From the NCBI GenBank assembly GCA_026184775.1, contig JANCYW010000006.1, forward strand, positions 248,001 through 312,000: 64,000 nucleotides of DNA, written 5' to 3'. Source of the DNA: Cyanidium caldarium. Lineage: Eukaryota; Rhodophyta; Bangiophyceae; Cyanidiales; Cyanidiaceae. The translations under genes were made by a program, and so were the position numbers. The first letter of the stretch is position 1; every line of letters begins with the position of its first letter. Below the pieces are notes generated by a model that worked only from the letters and a program-made list of their open reading frames with translations, searched no databases and was not told the origin of the DNA. This document shows, in pieces, positions 25,341 through 33,790 of this stretch.

Positions 25341-27884
25341 ATGGAGACCAGCCATATTCAGGATGAGAGAGAGGATTTCGCGCAGAGGCATGGCAAAGAA
25401 AGTCACGACTACGGTCCGCCACTCTGCAAGCCTGCTGCGGCCCCTCGACAGCCTACTCGTTCGCCTCTGCGCCCGATCGAAAATGAACCCACCGAAGATG
25501 AGGAGGAAGACGCACCGCGATACACCGTATGTCTGTTGAAACGCCAACCGAACGCTCCAGCGAACGCCCCAACCACGGCGTCTTCGTTGCAGTGGGCGGT
25601 GAGTGCGCTGAATGCCGCCGGCTACTTCCACGTCATGCACGGCGCGTGCCTGCCGGAGTTTATCCAACAGATTCACAACGCTGAAAGTGCGCGGCGCGCG
25701 TTGGAACAAATGGCCCGATGGCCGTACTTTATCACGCCGGACGGCTCGGCGATCAGTGTGTGGCAGGTGATGGAGCGGCAAGCCGATGCCGCCAGCAAAG
25801 CGCAAGTGGCATGCGTGGCGCTCGATTGGCTGGAACGCGGCCTGGATCTGGCACGCGCCGTGGCCGACAAATGTGCACAGCTGGCGCATGGCTGTGAAAC
25901 TCGAGTGAACGATTTAGAGCACGCCCTCACACAGGCCCATGCCGAACAAGCAGCCCTGGCCAGCCGACAGGAGGTGTGGCTGTCGCGCATGTCCATCAAT
26001 AGCGAGCACACCGACACCGAGGAGCGCGCCGGCTCGAACGATTCGACGCAAAGTCGCGAGGCGCTGGCACACAAATCCGAGTACATCAAACAACTGATTC
26101 GTCACGCGCACACGCCCATCCAGGCGCCTGCGGACGATGACGGCACCGAGCTCGGAATCGACGACGAGTACCTCACCGCGCTGATGAACAGCGTGGATGT
26201 AGCGCACCACGCCACCGAGCGCACCCAACGCTGCAGGTCGCTGGGAGAGAGCTCGTCTCCGGTGGAGGCGATACTGCCGCCAGGTGGCCTGCTGAGCGAG
26301 GCGACGCCCACCGCATCCCTCGCCAATGCCGACAATCCGAAAAAGGAAGCGTCAGCGTCCGCGTCGATTGTCACGGTGGGCGGGACGAGACTGCCGATAA
26401 CATCGGCCGATGCTCCTCTTGCACATGCTGCACCTGCCCACGATACAGCCGTTCCTTTTCATGACCAACTCTGTGCACTGAAACGCGACTTGGAACGGGA
26501 GCGGGCACAACGTCGTGCCCTGGCCGCACGCCTCGCCGAGAAGCAACTGGAGGTGGATGGCATCGAGCGGCAAGTGCTGGAGCTGCAGTGCCTGGCCGAG
26601 GAGCGCGGCCGCGCCGATATCACTGCCAACACCGTGCTGCAGCGGGCGCAGGCACAGGCCGAGAGCCTGCAGGCAGCGGTCGCCCGGCTGCAGCATTGCT
26701 GGATGGAGGCCGAGGAGCGTGCCGCCCGCACCGAACAGCTCGCCGAATGCAACCAGCAACTCAGCGCGCAGTTGGTGCTGATGCAGACGCGCGCTGCCGA
26801 ACGCGATGAGGCGTTGCAGGCCAGGGCCGCTCGCCTGACCGCGTTGGAGCAGTGTTTGGGCGAGGTGCGGCGACGATGCGAGGCGCAAGCGGCGCAGCTG
26901 GCGTCGACCGCAGCCGATTACGAGGCGGAGCTTCAGGAGCGCGACGCCCAACTCGATGAGAGCGCTCAGCGCGATGCCGCGCTCCAGACGGAATGCGCCC
27001 GATTGCAGGCGGCGCTGTTGGCGGCCGACGCCCAGCGGCTGACCGAGCGCGACCGATGGAGCAGCGAGCAGGAGCGTGTCGAGGCGGCGTTGATGGCCGA
27101 GCGCTTGGCGCTGCAGGAACGCGAGCAGCACTGGCAACAACGCCTGCTAGTGCTGGAGCGCGCGTATACCCAAGCGGCCGCCGAACGCGACGCGACTCGA
27201 CAACAGGTGGTGCAGGCGGAGGTGGTACTGGCGCAGCTGCGTGAACAGATGGAGCGGGTGCAGTGGGGCGCCCGGGCTCGCCAGGCCGTGCTGCAACAAT
27301 CGGTGGAGGAGACGCAGACCGCACAGCGGCGTCTGCAGCGCCAGCTGCACGCGCTGCGGCGCTCCACCCATCGATGGATCAAGCGACTGAGTGTCCGCAT
27401 CGAACGGGATGCATCTCCACATGCGGCACACGGTGCGGCGCCAGTGCATCGCCGCGCCCAGCGATCGACCATGGGCATGGACACTGCCGAGCGGTGTCTC
27501 TGGCAGAATGAGCGTTTGGGTGCGCATTCGCTATGGGCACTGCGTGCGCAGGTGGCCACTTCATCCGTCTTGTTATCCTTGCGATGTCTGCAAGCGCATC
27601 GACAACAGCGGGCTGCCACCCGGCCGCGTCGACCGTTGCGACAAGTGACGATCCCGCGCCTCCCGGCGTCTCCGCATCCACCGCACGGTCGGCCGGTGCC
27701 GTGTGTGTTTCCCGTAAGCCGTCCACCGCCACCACCACCACCACCAGCAGCAGCTCGCGCGGCGCGCCCGCGAAATCACCGCCCTGGAGAAGCGTCCACA
27801 GCCACCTATCATTACCGCCTGTTCCCCGCCGCACAAATTTTGTTGCTGCTGCTGCCGCTACCCGCTCTGCCTCGCCTCCTCTAA
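25341..27884 (+). CDS. Large coiled-coil protein of unknown function
   Basis: An 847-residue protein that I do not recognise. A charged N-terminus (about 70 residues, ending in an acidic EDEEEDAPR) leads to a compact hydrophobic region near residues 85-150 (WAVSALNAAGYFHVMHGA, MARWPYFITPDG). Two long coiled-coil blocks follow, near 165-215 and 375-700, rich in Gln, Glu, Ala and Arg with heptad spacing. The tail (from about 700) is basic and then proline-rich (PPPPPPPPAAARAARP). The small folded N-terminal part followed by a rod resembles centrosomal or Golgi scaffolds in design only. The ATG at 25341 is the first in frame. The 3' end is 25 bp from the convergent PpiC-rhodanese gene. Confidence 0.7.
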   Translation: METSHIQDEREDFAQRHGKESHDYGPPLCKPAAAPRQPTRSPLRPIENEPTEDEEEDAPRYTVCLLKRQPNAPANAPTTASSLQWAVSALNAAGYFHVMHGACLPEFIQQIHNAESARRALEQMARWPYFITPDGSAISVWQVMERQADAASKAQVACVALDWLERGLDLARAVADKCAQLAHGCETRVNDLEHALTQAHAEQAALASRQEVWLSRMSINSEHTDTEERAGSNDSTQSREALAHKSEYIKQLIRHAHTPIQAPADDDGTELGIDDEYLTALMNSVDVAHHATERTQRCRSLGESSSPVEAILPPGGLLSEATPTASLANADNPKKEASASASIVTVGGTRLPITSADAPLAHAAPAHDTAVPFHDQLCALKRDLERERAQRRALAARLAEKQLEVDGIERQVLELQCLAEERGRADITANTVLQRAQAQAESLQAAVARLQHCWMEAEERAARTEQLAECNQQLSAQLVLMQTRAAERDEALQARAARLTALEQCLGEVRRRCEAQAAQLASTAADYEAELQERDAQLDESAQRDAALQTECARLQAALLAADAQRLTERDRWSSEQERVEAALMAERLALQEREQHWQQRLLVLERAYTQAAAERDATRQQVVQAEVVLAQLREQMERVQWGARARQAVLQQSVEETQTAQRRLQRQLHALRRSTHRWIKRLSVRIERDASPHAAHGAAPVHRRAQRSTMGMDTAERCLWQNERLGAHSLWALRAQVATSSVLLSLRCLQAHRQQRAATRPRRPLRQVTIPRLPASPHPPHGRPVPCVFPVSRPPPPPPPPAAARAARPRNHRPGEASTATYHYRLFPAAQILLLLLPLPALPRLL

Positions 27885-27909
27885 ACCTATTCCCCTCCTT
27901 TCCGTCTAC

Positions 27910-28812
27910 TCAATATCGCGGCACCGTTGCGTCCACCCGCTGTGCATACGCATCAATGCCGCCCAACAAGTTGATGACGTCGCGGAAGCCCTGCTGACTC
28001 AGATACGAACACATGGTGGCGCTGCGGAAGCCGTGATGGCACATGACGATCACCGGCCGCCCCTTATCCAGTGCCGCGTGATCGCCCTCGACCTGCTCGC
28101 GCCACTGGTCGTACGCGTTGATGGGCAGGTTGAGGAAACCGTCCAGGCGGGCGCGCGCCAACTCGGACGGCTCGCGCACGTCCACCAACTGGTACTGCGC
28201 GCGCCGCTGCGCATCGCGGTATATTTCGGCAAACTCCTCCACCTCCATCACGCCGCGCTGGGATCCGCGTTCCAGCACTTGGATGACGTGCCAGCCGAGC
28301 CCGCTCTGCGCTTTGAGGAACGTGTGCAGCGGCGCTTGCAGACAGGCTTGTTCGAATTCCGGCACCATCTGGCCGCGCCGAAACCACCCCAGATCCCCGC
28401 CGCGCCTCCGACTATCGCAGGTGGAGAGCGTGCGCGCCAGTTCAGTGAAGAGTCGGTCGGCGTCGTTGGTGTGGTTGAGGCGTTCGATGGCGGCGTCGGC
28501 CATAGCCTCGGACTCGACGAGAATGTGTCGGGCACGCATGAAACGCACTGGCGGGGAGGATGAGGGAGAGGTGGCGGCGCAGGCACGCATACGGAATGGA
28601 GCGCGTGGGGCAGAGTGGGAGAGACGAAAGTCGTTGGGTTGTAGGGCGAAGGGCGCGCGCGTGTGAAGCGTCCACGGTTGCACCAGGACGCGTGCCGAGC
28701 TGCGGGCTACACGTGCGCGGCCCGCGCGACTCGACGTGCCACCTCTCGGTCCGTATTTGGTCATCCAGAATGCGTACGTGAGAGGCATGCGCGCTTTGGA
28801 AGGGGACGACAT
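27910..28812 (-). CDS. STR12: Parvulin (PpiC)-rhodanese fusion protein, plastid type (STR12-like)
   Basis: About 300 residues. A basic Ser/Arg-rich leader is followed by a parvulin prolyl isomerase domain (ARHILVESEAMADAAIERL, RRGGDLGWFRRGQMVPEFE, GLGWHVIQVLERG) and a C-terminal rhodanese domain (QLVDVREPSELARARLDGF, VIVMCHHGFRSATMCSYLSQ). The rhodanese cysteine lies in MCHHGFRS. This order matches the plant protein rhodanese/PpiC domain-containing 12 of the chloroplast. ATGs at 28812, 28788 and 28590 are possible; 28812 keeps the transit-like leader. It is divergent from ETF-beta across 277 bp. Confidence 0.9.
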   Translation of the reverse strand: MSSPSKARMPLTYAFWMTKYGPRGGTSSRAGRARVARSSARVLVQPWTLHTRAPFALQPNDFRLSHSAPRAPFRMRACAATSPSSSPPVRFMRARHILVESEAMADAAIERLNHTNDADRLFTELARTLSTCDSRRRGGDLGWFRRGQMVPEFEQACLQAPLHTFLKAQSGLGWHVIQVLERGSQRGVMEVEEFAEIYRDAQRRAQYQLVDVREPSELARARLDGFLNLPINAYDQWREQVEGDHAALDKGRPVIVMCHHGFRSATMCSYLSQQGFRDVINLLGGIDAYAQRVDATVPRY

Positions 28813-29089
28813 CCTGTACGACAGGGAGAGAGGGCGTCGTGGACGGAGGTTGAGAGCGCCCACGCTGAAGCGTGCGACGCCCGCCGCGAGCTCGTTGGCG
28901 CGATCCCAATCTGGCAGCGCAGACGTCACACCGTGAATGGCGTGACGGAAACGCGTGGGAGCGGGGAGCGGGTTTCGAGGCACGCAGCGCAGGCGCACGT
29001 CTGCCACCGTCAACCGACCCCCATCGTCCCGAGCAGAATGAGGCGATCGAGGGGCCCCCTCTAGACATTCTCACCAGTGCCTCCCCATT
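28813..29089. promoter_or_regulatory. Divergent region, PpiC-rhodanese / ETF-beta
   Basis: 277 bp between the two start codons. The last 20 bp before the ETF-beta ATG are pyrimidine-rich (CATTCTCACC, CCTCCCCATT). No further element can be named. Confidence 0.3.
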
Positions 29090-30142
29090 ATGAATAATCT
29101 TCGCATCCTCGTGGCCGTGAAGCGGGTGATTGACTACGCGGTGCGTGTGCGAGTCAAGCCGGACGGGAGTGGAGTGGACGTGGCGCACGTGAAGATGTCG
29201 ATGAATCCATTCTGTGAGATAGCGGTGGAGGAGGCGATTCGGATACGAGAGCGGCTGGGTGCGGATCGGGTGAGGGATTTGGTGGCGGTGACGGTGGGGC
29301 CAGAGGCCAATCAGGAGACGCTGCGGACAGCGCTGGCGATGGGTATGGACCGCGGCATCCACGTCGTGGTGCCGGAGACGGCCGCGGGGGTTACGGGCGG
29401 CAGCGCCACACCGCTGGAACCGCTGGCGGTGGCGCAAGCGCTGCAACGAGTGGCCGATCGAGAGTCGGCCCAGTTGATCGTGCTGGGGAAGCAGGCGATC
29501 GACGACGACTGCAACCAGACCGGCCAGTTGCTGGCGGCGCGACTGAACTGGCCACAAGTAAGTGCAGGCGAGAGGGCGATTCTGCCGAGGCGGGTGAAGA
29601 TGATGAAAGCACAAAAAGCTATCTTTTATTCACGACGGTCTGCTGAAGCATTCAACAGCGATGTAGACGATGCTTTCATATGTCTGGACTTCTGATTTCC
29701 CCGCTCTCTACAGTGGAGTACCGTTGGGCAACAGACACTAACCCCAGCCGCGGACATCATTCATGAATACGTCCGCGGAACTGCACAGGGCACGTTTGCT
29801 TCGGCGGTCGCCTTGGATTGGGAGTCGCCGCAGGGTGCCACGGCGACGGTGACGCGCGAGGTGGATGCCGGGTTGGAGACGGTGCGACTGCGGCTGCCGT
29901 GCGTGATTACCTGCGATTTGCGACTGAACACCCCGCGATATGCCACTCTACCCAATATCATGAAAGCCAAGAAGAAACCCATCGAGCGCCTCACGCTGCA
30001 AGAGCTGGAGGTGGATCCGACACCGCGGTATGCGTGGAAGCGGGTGTCGGAGCCGTCGCAGCGGCGCGCCGGCGTCATGGTGTCCGATGTGAACGAATTG
30101 CTGACGCGACTGCGGGCCGACGGTTGTCTGCCGGAGAATTGA
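29090..30142 (+). CDS. ETFB: Electron transfer flavoprotein beta subunit, two exons
   Basis: Exons 29090-29557 and 29789-30142 encode 273 residues; the intron falls in phase 0 between [10 protein letters not shown] and [11 protein letters not shown]. With ETF-alpha it carries electrons from mitochondrial acyl-CoA dehydrogenases to ETF-ubiquinone oxidoreductase. Conserved blocks are [57 protein letters not shown] and [20 protein letters not shown]. The donor is GTAAGT at 29558, the acceptor GCACAG ends at 29788, and a branch-point-like ACTAAC lies at 29737-29742. Exon 2 restores the exact family reading, so splicing is secure. Unspliced RNA would stop at a TGA inside the snoRNA box D. Confidence 0.95.
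29558..29788 (+). other. Spliceosomal intron of ETF-beta (231 bp)
   Basis: Canonical GTAAGT...CAG borders, phase 0, with ACTAAC 46 nt before the acceptor. This is the only intron I can demonstrate in the window. Its middle is visibly richer in A and T than the surrounding DNA and holds a box C/D snoRNA. Confidence 0.93.
29590..29704 (+). ncRNA. Intronic box C/D snoRNA, dual guide (snR73/U35-like LSU site plus 18S site)
   Basis: Box C ATGATGA is at 29600-29606 and box D CTGA at 29692-29695. The flanks pair as a terminal stem: GCGGGTGAA (29590-29598) with TTTCCCCGC (29696-29704), one mismatch and one G-U. An internal D' CTGA is at 29643-29646. The 12 nt upstream of D', TCACGACGGTCT (29630-29641), are the exact complement of the conserved LSU rRNA segment AGACCGUCGUGA in the peptidyl-transferase region; the D'+5 rule points to its first C, the site of yeast snR73 and human U35. 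The 13 nt before D (29679-29691) complement 18S AGGUCCAGACAUA with one G-U; D+5 points to the first C of GUCC, the human U66 site. The rRNA sequences are recalled, not searched. Confidence 0.88.
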
Positions 30143-30613
30143 GGTAAGAGGCTGAGGGTGTGTCGGTTAACTCTAAAAGTAACTACTCCCGCTGCGATAG
30201 GTGGTGCATATCCTTTTCGGAGCTTGCTGCAGTGAGGTGTTCCGCGGCAGGTTTGGCGGCGAATGTCACGACCCATCGCATTGGTCACGGGCGTCGCTCG
30301 CTTTCGATTCGGATCGCTGCCGTCGTGCGCGTGCGCTTGCCCGGCGTGCACACGGCACGGGAACATCACTCAGGCTGCCGCTGCAGCCGGTTCCTCTTGG
30401 CCTCAACACCCTCATTTCATCCAAAACGGGCGCAAGTGCAGGTCAGTGTGTGGTGGGGAGTTGAATCGTCGAGCTGCACTGGGCACAGCCTGAGAGTAGA
30501 ACGAACTCGAGATTTCCATCGAGGCGGAACGGGCAGCGCGTGCTCGCTCGATCGGATTGCCCGTCTTTTTCACCCTCGGTTGCAACCTCATTGGCTCCTA
30601 CTTGTCTAACAAC
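30143..30613. other. Intergenic region, nothing recognised
   Basis: About 470 bp between ETF-beta and the elongase on the same strand. It must hold the ETF-beta 3' end and the elongase promoter. No gene or ncRNA signature was seen. Confidence 0.5.
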
Positions 30614-31483
30614 ATGCAGGACGTGCGACAGTGGTTGCTCGCTATCGACGATCAGTTGCTCTCCTGGCTGGGTCCGCCACACGCGGTGGCCCGGTCGCTG
30701 CCGTGGATGTTGCACCCGGCGTGGGCCGTGGTGCTCAGCGCGGCGTACTTGTTGATCATAGTGCTGGCTGTACCAACGACGATGCGGCTGTTGCGGATAC
30801 CGCCGCTGCGCATGAAACCCATGATGCGAGCCTACAACTTGTTCATGGTGGCGCTGTCGTCCTACATGGGCATCCACGGCGTGCGCCTCTGGTACGCGCT
30901 ATACTTTCAGCGGCAGGTCGGTCCGTTGCGCCCGCTGTATGTGTGGTGTGTGCCGCTAGAGCTGCCGGGCGCTGCAGATGCCAATTTGCGGCAATGGCAG
31001 AGGGAGATGACGGCGCTGGTGTGGTTGTTCACGTGGAGCAAGGCGGTCGAGTTTGCGGACACGTTGTTCATGGTGCTGGAGGGGCGCATGCGGCAAGTGT
31101 CCTTCTTGCACGTGTATCACCACGTCACCATGTTTCTGTACTGGTTTGTGAACACGTACTTTTACCCGGGCGGCGACTTGTGGTTCTCGCTGGTGCAAAA
31201 CGCGTTCGTGCACACCGTCATGTACGGCTACTACTTTGCCACCAGTTTCGGGTACAATCCGCGCTGGAAGTACTGGATTACATACGCGCAAATGTTGCAG
31301 TTCGTGTTCGATGCGCTGCAGAGCATCCTGGTGGGGTACGTGTACGGCGAGCGGGTGTGCGGTATCCCGGACCGCGTCAGCCGCGGCCTGCTGTGGTACA
31401 TGCTGAGCATGCTGGCGCTGTTCGCCCATTTCCTGCTCACCAGCCGCAAGTCCAAGACGGCGAGGAAAATAAAGGCCGCTTGA
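30614..31483 (+). CDS. ELO-family very-long-chain fatty acid elongase (3-ketoacyl-CoA synthase)
   Basis: A 289-residue ER membrane enzyme that condenses malonyl-CoA with acyl-CoA. The catalytic histidine box HVYHH is at about 166-170, preceded by WSKAVEFADTLFMVL and followed by NTYFYPGGDLWFSLVQNAFV and HTVMYGYYF, all ELO marks. Several hydrophobic helices are evident. The C-terminus KIKAA carries lysines at -3 and -5, a di-lysine ER retrieval signal. Substrate chain length cannot be predicted. The ATG at 30614 is the first in frame. Confidence 0.95.
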   Translation: MQDVRQWLLAIDDQLLSWLGPPHAVARSLPWMLHPAWAVVLSAAYLLIIVLAVPTTMRLLRIPPLRMKPMMRAYNLFMVALSSYMGIHGVRLWYALYFQRQVGPLRPLYVWCVPLELPGAADANLRQWQREMTALVWLFTWSKAVEFADTLFMVLEGRMRQVSFLHVYHHVTMFLYWFVNTYFYPGGDLWFSLVQNAFVHTVMYGYYFATSFGYNPRWKYWITYAQMLQFVFDALQSILVGYVYGERVCGIPDRVSRGLLWYMLSMLALFAHFLLTSRKSKTARKIKAA

Positions 31484-31587
31484 AGCACTGGGAATGGTGC
31501 TTTAAGAGGGGGCGCTCGATCTTGCCCTCACTGCCACCGATGGAGATCGTCCGATCCTCCCTCGTGTCTCTCTACGCGCTCCAAGCT

Positions 31588-32013
31588 CTACAAGTGTTTC
31601 AACGCCGTCAGCACGCACAATACCAAGTTGCCCAACACGCCAAAGAGGTAAACATCGCCGCTATGACGCTTGTTGGGATCGCCAGTGGCGTAGCCGGTGA
31701 AATGGAGCCAGCGGCCGACCAGATACACCGCGCCGAGCGCTGCAGCCGCTACCGGGTACTCCAGCCCGCTCAGCAATAACAGCGGCAAGTAGAACGTGCA
31801 AGTCTCCATGTAGTGCTGGTGCCCGCGCTGTGTGCAGTTGAACACCGAGGTGCCCTGCGGCGGGTTCACCTCGAACATGTTCGGGTACGACACCTTGTAC
31901 TTTCTCCGCGCCTGGCCCACCCGCATGGAGAAGGTGGCGTGCAGCACCAGCGCGGCCACCACGTCCAGCATCACCAGGCCGTAATGCTGGGGAAGTGCCG
32001 AAGTGAGGCCCAT
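31588..32013 (-). CDS. MGST3: MAPEG family protein, microsomal glutathione S-transferase 3-like
   Basis: A 141-residue four-helix membrane protein. MGST3 marks are RRKYKVSYPNMFEV, FNCTQRGHQHYMETCTFYLP and the loop VGRWLHFTGYATGDPNKR. It would conjugate glutathione or reduce lipid hydroperoxides in the ER or outer mitochondrial membrane. The length equals the family norm (about 145-155). The ATG at 32013 precedes the first helix. It converges with the elongase gene. Confidence 0.93.
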   Translation of the reverse strand: MGLTSALPQHYGLVMLDVVAALVLHATFSMRVGQARRKYKVSYPNMFEVNPPQGTSVFNCTQRGHQHYMETCTFYLPLLLLSGLEYPVAAAALGAVYLVGRWLHFTGYATGDPNKRHSGDVYLFGVLGNLVLCVLTALKHL

Positions 32014-32556
32014 GAGGTGAGGAAGGCAACGAGGGGACAGACGGGACACAGAGGGAAAAGGATGTCGCACGCACACCGACGCGCAATGCGCTGCCCGAAT
32101 TCGCCGTGCAGCGACGACGTGGCAGTCGTATGACGAGTGCTACCACGAGAGTTGGATACAGCAACCAGAGACTTGGAAAGAGGGACACCCAACCCGGACT
32201 CATTTCGAATTCTCTATGGCTGCTCAGCGGCTGCTCTTCGACCTTCTTCAGGTATTTCATTCCATGAAACTCAAGCTTGCACCGACGCCCGCCCACCTCC
32301 TCTTTTCTTCGCGCCCCCTTCTGAGCAGACTCTCGCTCTCCCTCAACTTTCACACACGCACCCGGTGTCTCTCTCGCATCCGTTCACCGATTCACTTGAG
32401 ACGGCCTCATCGCCCGTCGCGCCCGGCGAATTCGGCCGGTGACGCGGACCACGGAACGACGCGGCGTTAGCGTCCGGTGAACGCCGCGTTTCAAGTCTCG
32501 CCTTGAACGCGCCTCCCCAAGTGCCTCTACGACACTCTTACCGCATCCTCCTCGAA
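32014..32556. promoter_or_regulatory. Divergent region, MGST3 / GDP-mannose epimerase
   Basis: 543 bp between divergent start codons. The central part has C/T-rich tracts near 32290-32400 (CTCCTCTTTTCTTCGCG, CTCTCGCTCTCCCTC). No gene was seen. Confidence 0.35.
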
Positions 32557-33651
32557 ATGCCGGCACCGAAACCGTCTCAAGTGGAGGAGCGGTTAAAGAC
32601 GGACGGCAAGATCCGCGTGTGCGTGACTGGCGCCGGCGGTTTCATCGCCTCCCACTTGGCGAAGCGGCTCAAAGCGGACGGTTACTATGTGATCGCCGCG
32701 GACTGGAAGGAGAACGAGTACATGGGGCAGGGAGATTTCTGCCACGAGTTTCACCTGGTGGATCTGCGGGAGCGCGAGCACTGTGAACGGGTCAGTCGCG
32801 ACTGCCACACAGTATACAACCTGGCGGCGGACATGGGCGGCATGGGATTCATCCAGAGCAATCACAGCGTCATCCTGTACAACAACAGCCTGATCAGCCT
32901 GCACATGCTTGAGAGCGCGCGGGTGAACAAGGTGAAACGCTTCTACTACGCCTCGAGCGCCTGCATCTACCCCGAGTACGCGCAGCTGACGGAGGATATG
33001 CAGCAGGGCCTGAAAGAGTCGGACGCGTGGCCGGCACAGCCGCAAGATGCGTACGGACTGGAGAAGCTCATGTCCGAGGAGCTATGCATGCACTATCGCA
33101 AGGATTTCGGCATCGAGACCCGCATCGGCCGCTTCCACAACGTGTACGGCCCGCAGGGCACCTGGCAAGGCGGCCGCGAGAAGGCGCCGGCGGCATTCTG
33201 TCGCAAGGTGCTCGTCTCCGATACCGACTTTGAAATGTGGGGCGACGGCAAGCAGACGCGCTCCTTCCTCTACATCGATGACGCGGTGGAGGCGGTGATC
33301 CGTCTGACCGACTCGGACTTTGCCGAGCCGCTGAACATCGGCTCGGAGGAGATGATCTCCATGAACGGCATGGCGGAGCTGATCATGAGCTTTGAGGGCA
33401 AGCAGCTGCCCATTCGACACATTCCCGGTCCAGAGGGCGTGCGCGGCCGCAACTCCAACAACGACCTCTGCCGCAAGGTGCTCGGCTGGGAGCCGCAGAT
33501 TCCCCTCAAGGACGGCCTGCGGCGCACGTACCGGTGGATCAAGGAGCAGATCGAAGAGGAGCGCAAGCAGGGCATTGATCGGGATTATCGCAGCAGTCAG
33601 GTGGTGGCCACGCACGCGCCCACCGATTCCAAGGCTGCCAAGCGCAAGTAG
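32557..33651 (+). CDS. GME: GDP-mannose 3,5-epimerase
   Basis: A 364-residue extended SDR converting GDP-D-mannose to GDP-L-galactose, feeding both ascorbate (Smirnoff-Wheeler) synthesis and L-galactose-containing wall polysaccharides. The NAD site is VCVTGAGGFIASHLAKRLK; the active-site set includes ASSACIYPEY and the YxxxK in AYGLEKLMSEELC. GRFHNVYGPQGTWQGGREKA and TRSFLYIDDAVEAVIRL are near-identical to plant GME. Length matches the plant enzyme (about 370-377). The ATG at 32557 is the first in frame. Confidence 0.97.
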   Translation: MPAPKPSQVEERLKTDGKIRVCVTGAGGFIASHLAKRLKADGYYVIAADWKENEYMGQGDFCHEFHLVDLREREHCERVSRDCHTVYNLAADMGGMGFIQSNHSVILYNNSLISLHMLESARVNKVKRFYYASSACIYPEYAQLTEDMQQGLKESDAWPAQPQDAYGLEKLMSEELCMHYRKDFGIETRIGRFHNVYGPQGTWQGGREKAPAAFCRKVLVSDTDFEMWGDGKQTRSFLYIDDAVEAVIRLTDSDFAEPLNIGSEEMISMNGMAELIMSFEGKQLPIRHIPGPEGVRGRNSNNDLCRKVLGWEPQIPLKDGLRRTYRWIKEQIEEERKQGIDRDYRSSQVVATHAPTDSKAAKRK

Positions 33652-33790
33652 CGCCGAAGCGGGAGGTAGTGGGATGAGGTGCGGGCGCATTGCCGCGTTC
33701 AAGAGCTTTCGCGCGCGTAGGACGCGGGTGTAAAACGTGCGCGGGCACGTTGCTTCAGGGACGTAATCCCACACGGTTCCTGTGTTCCCT

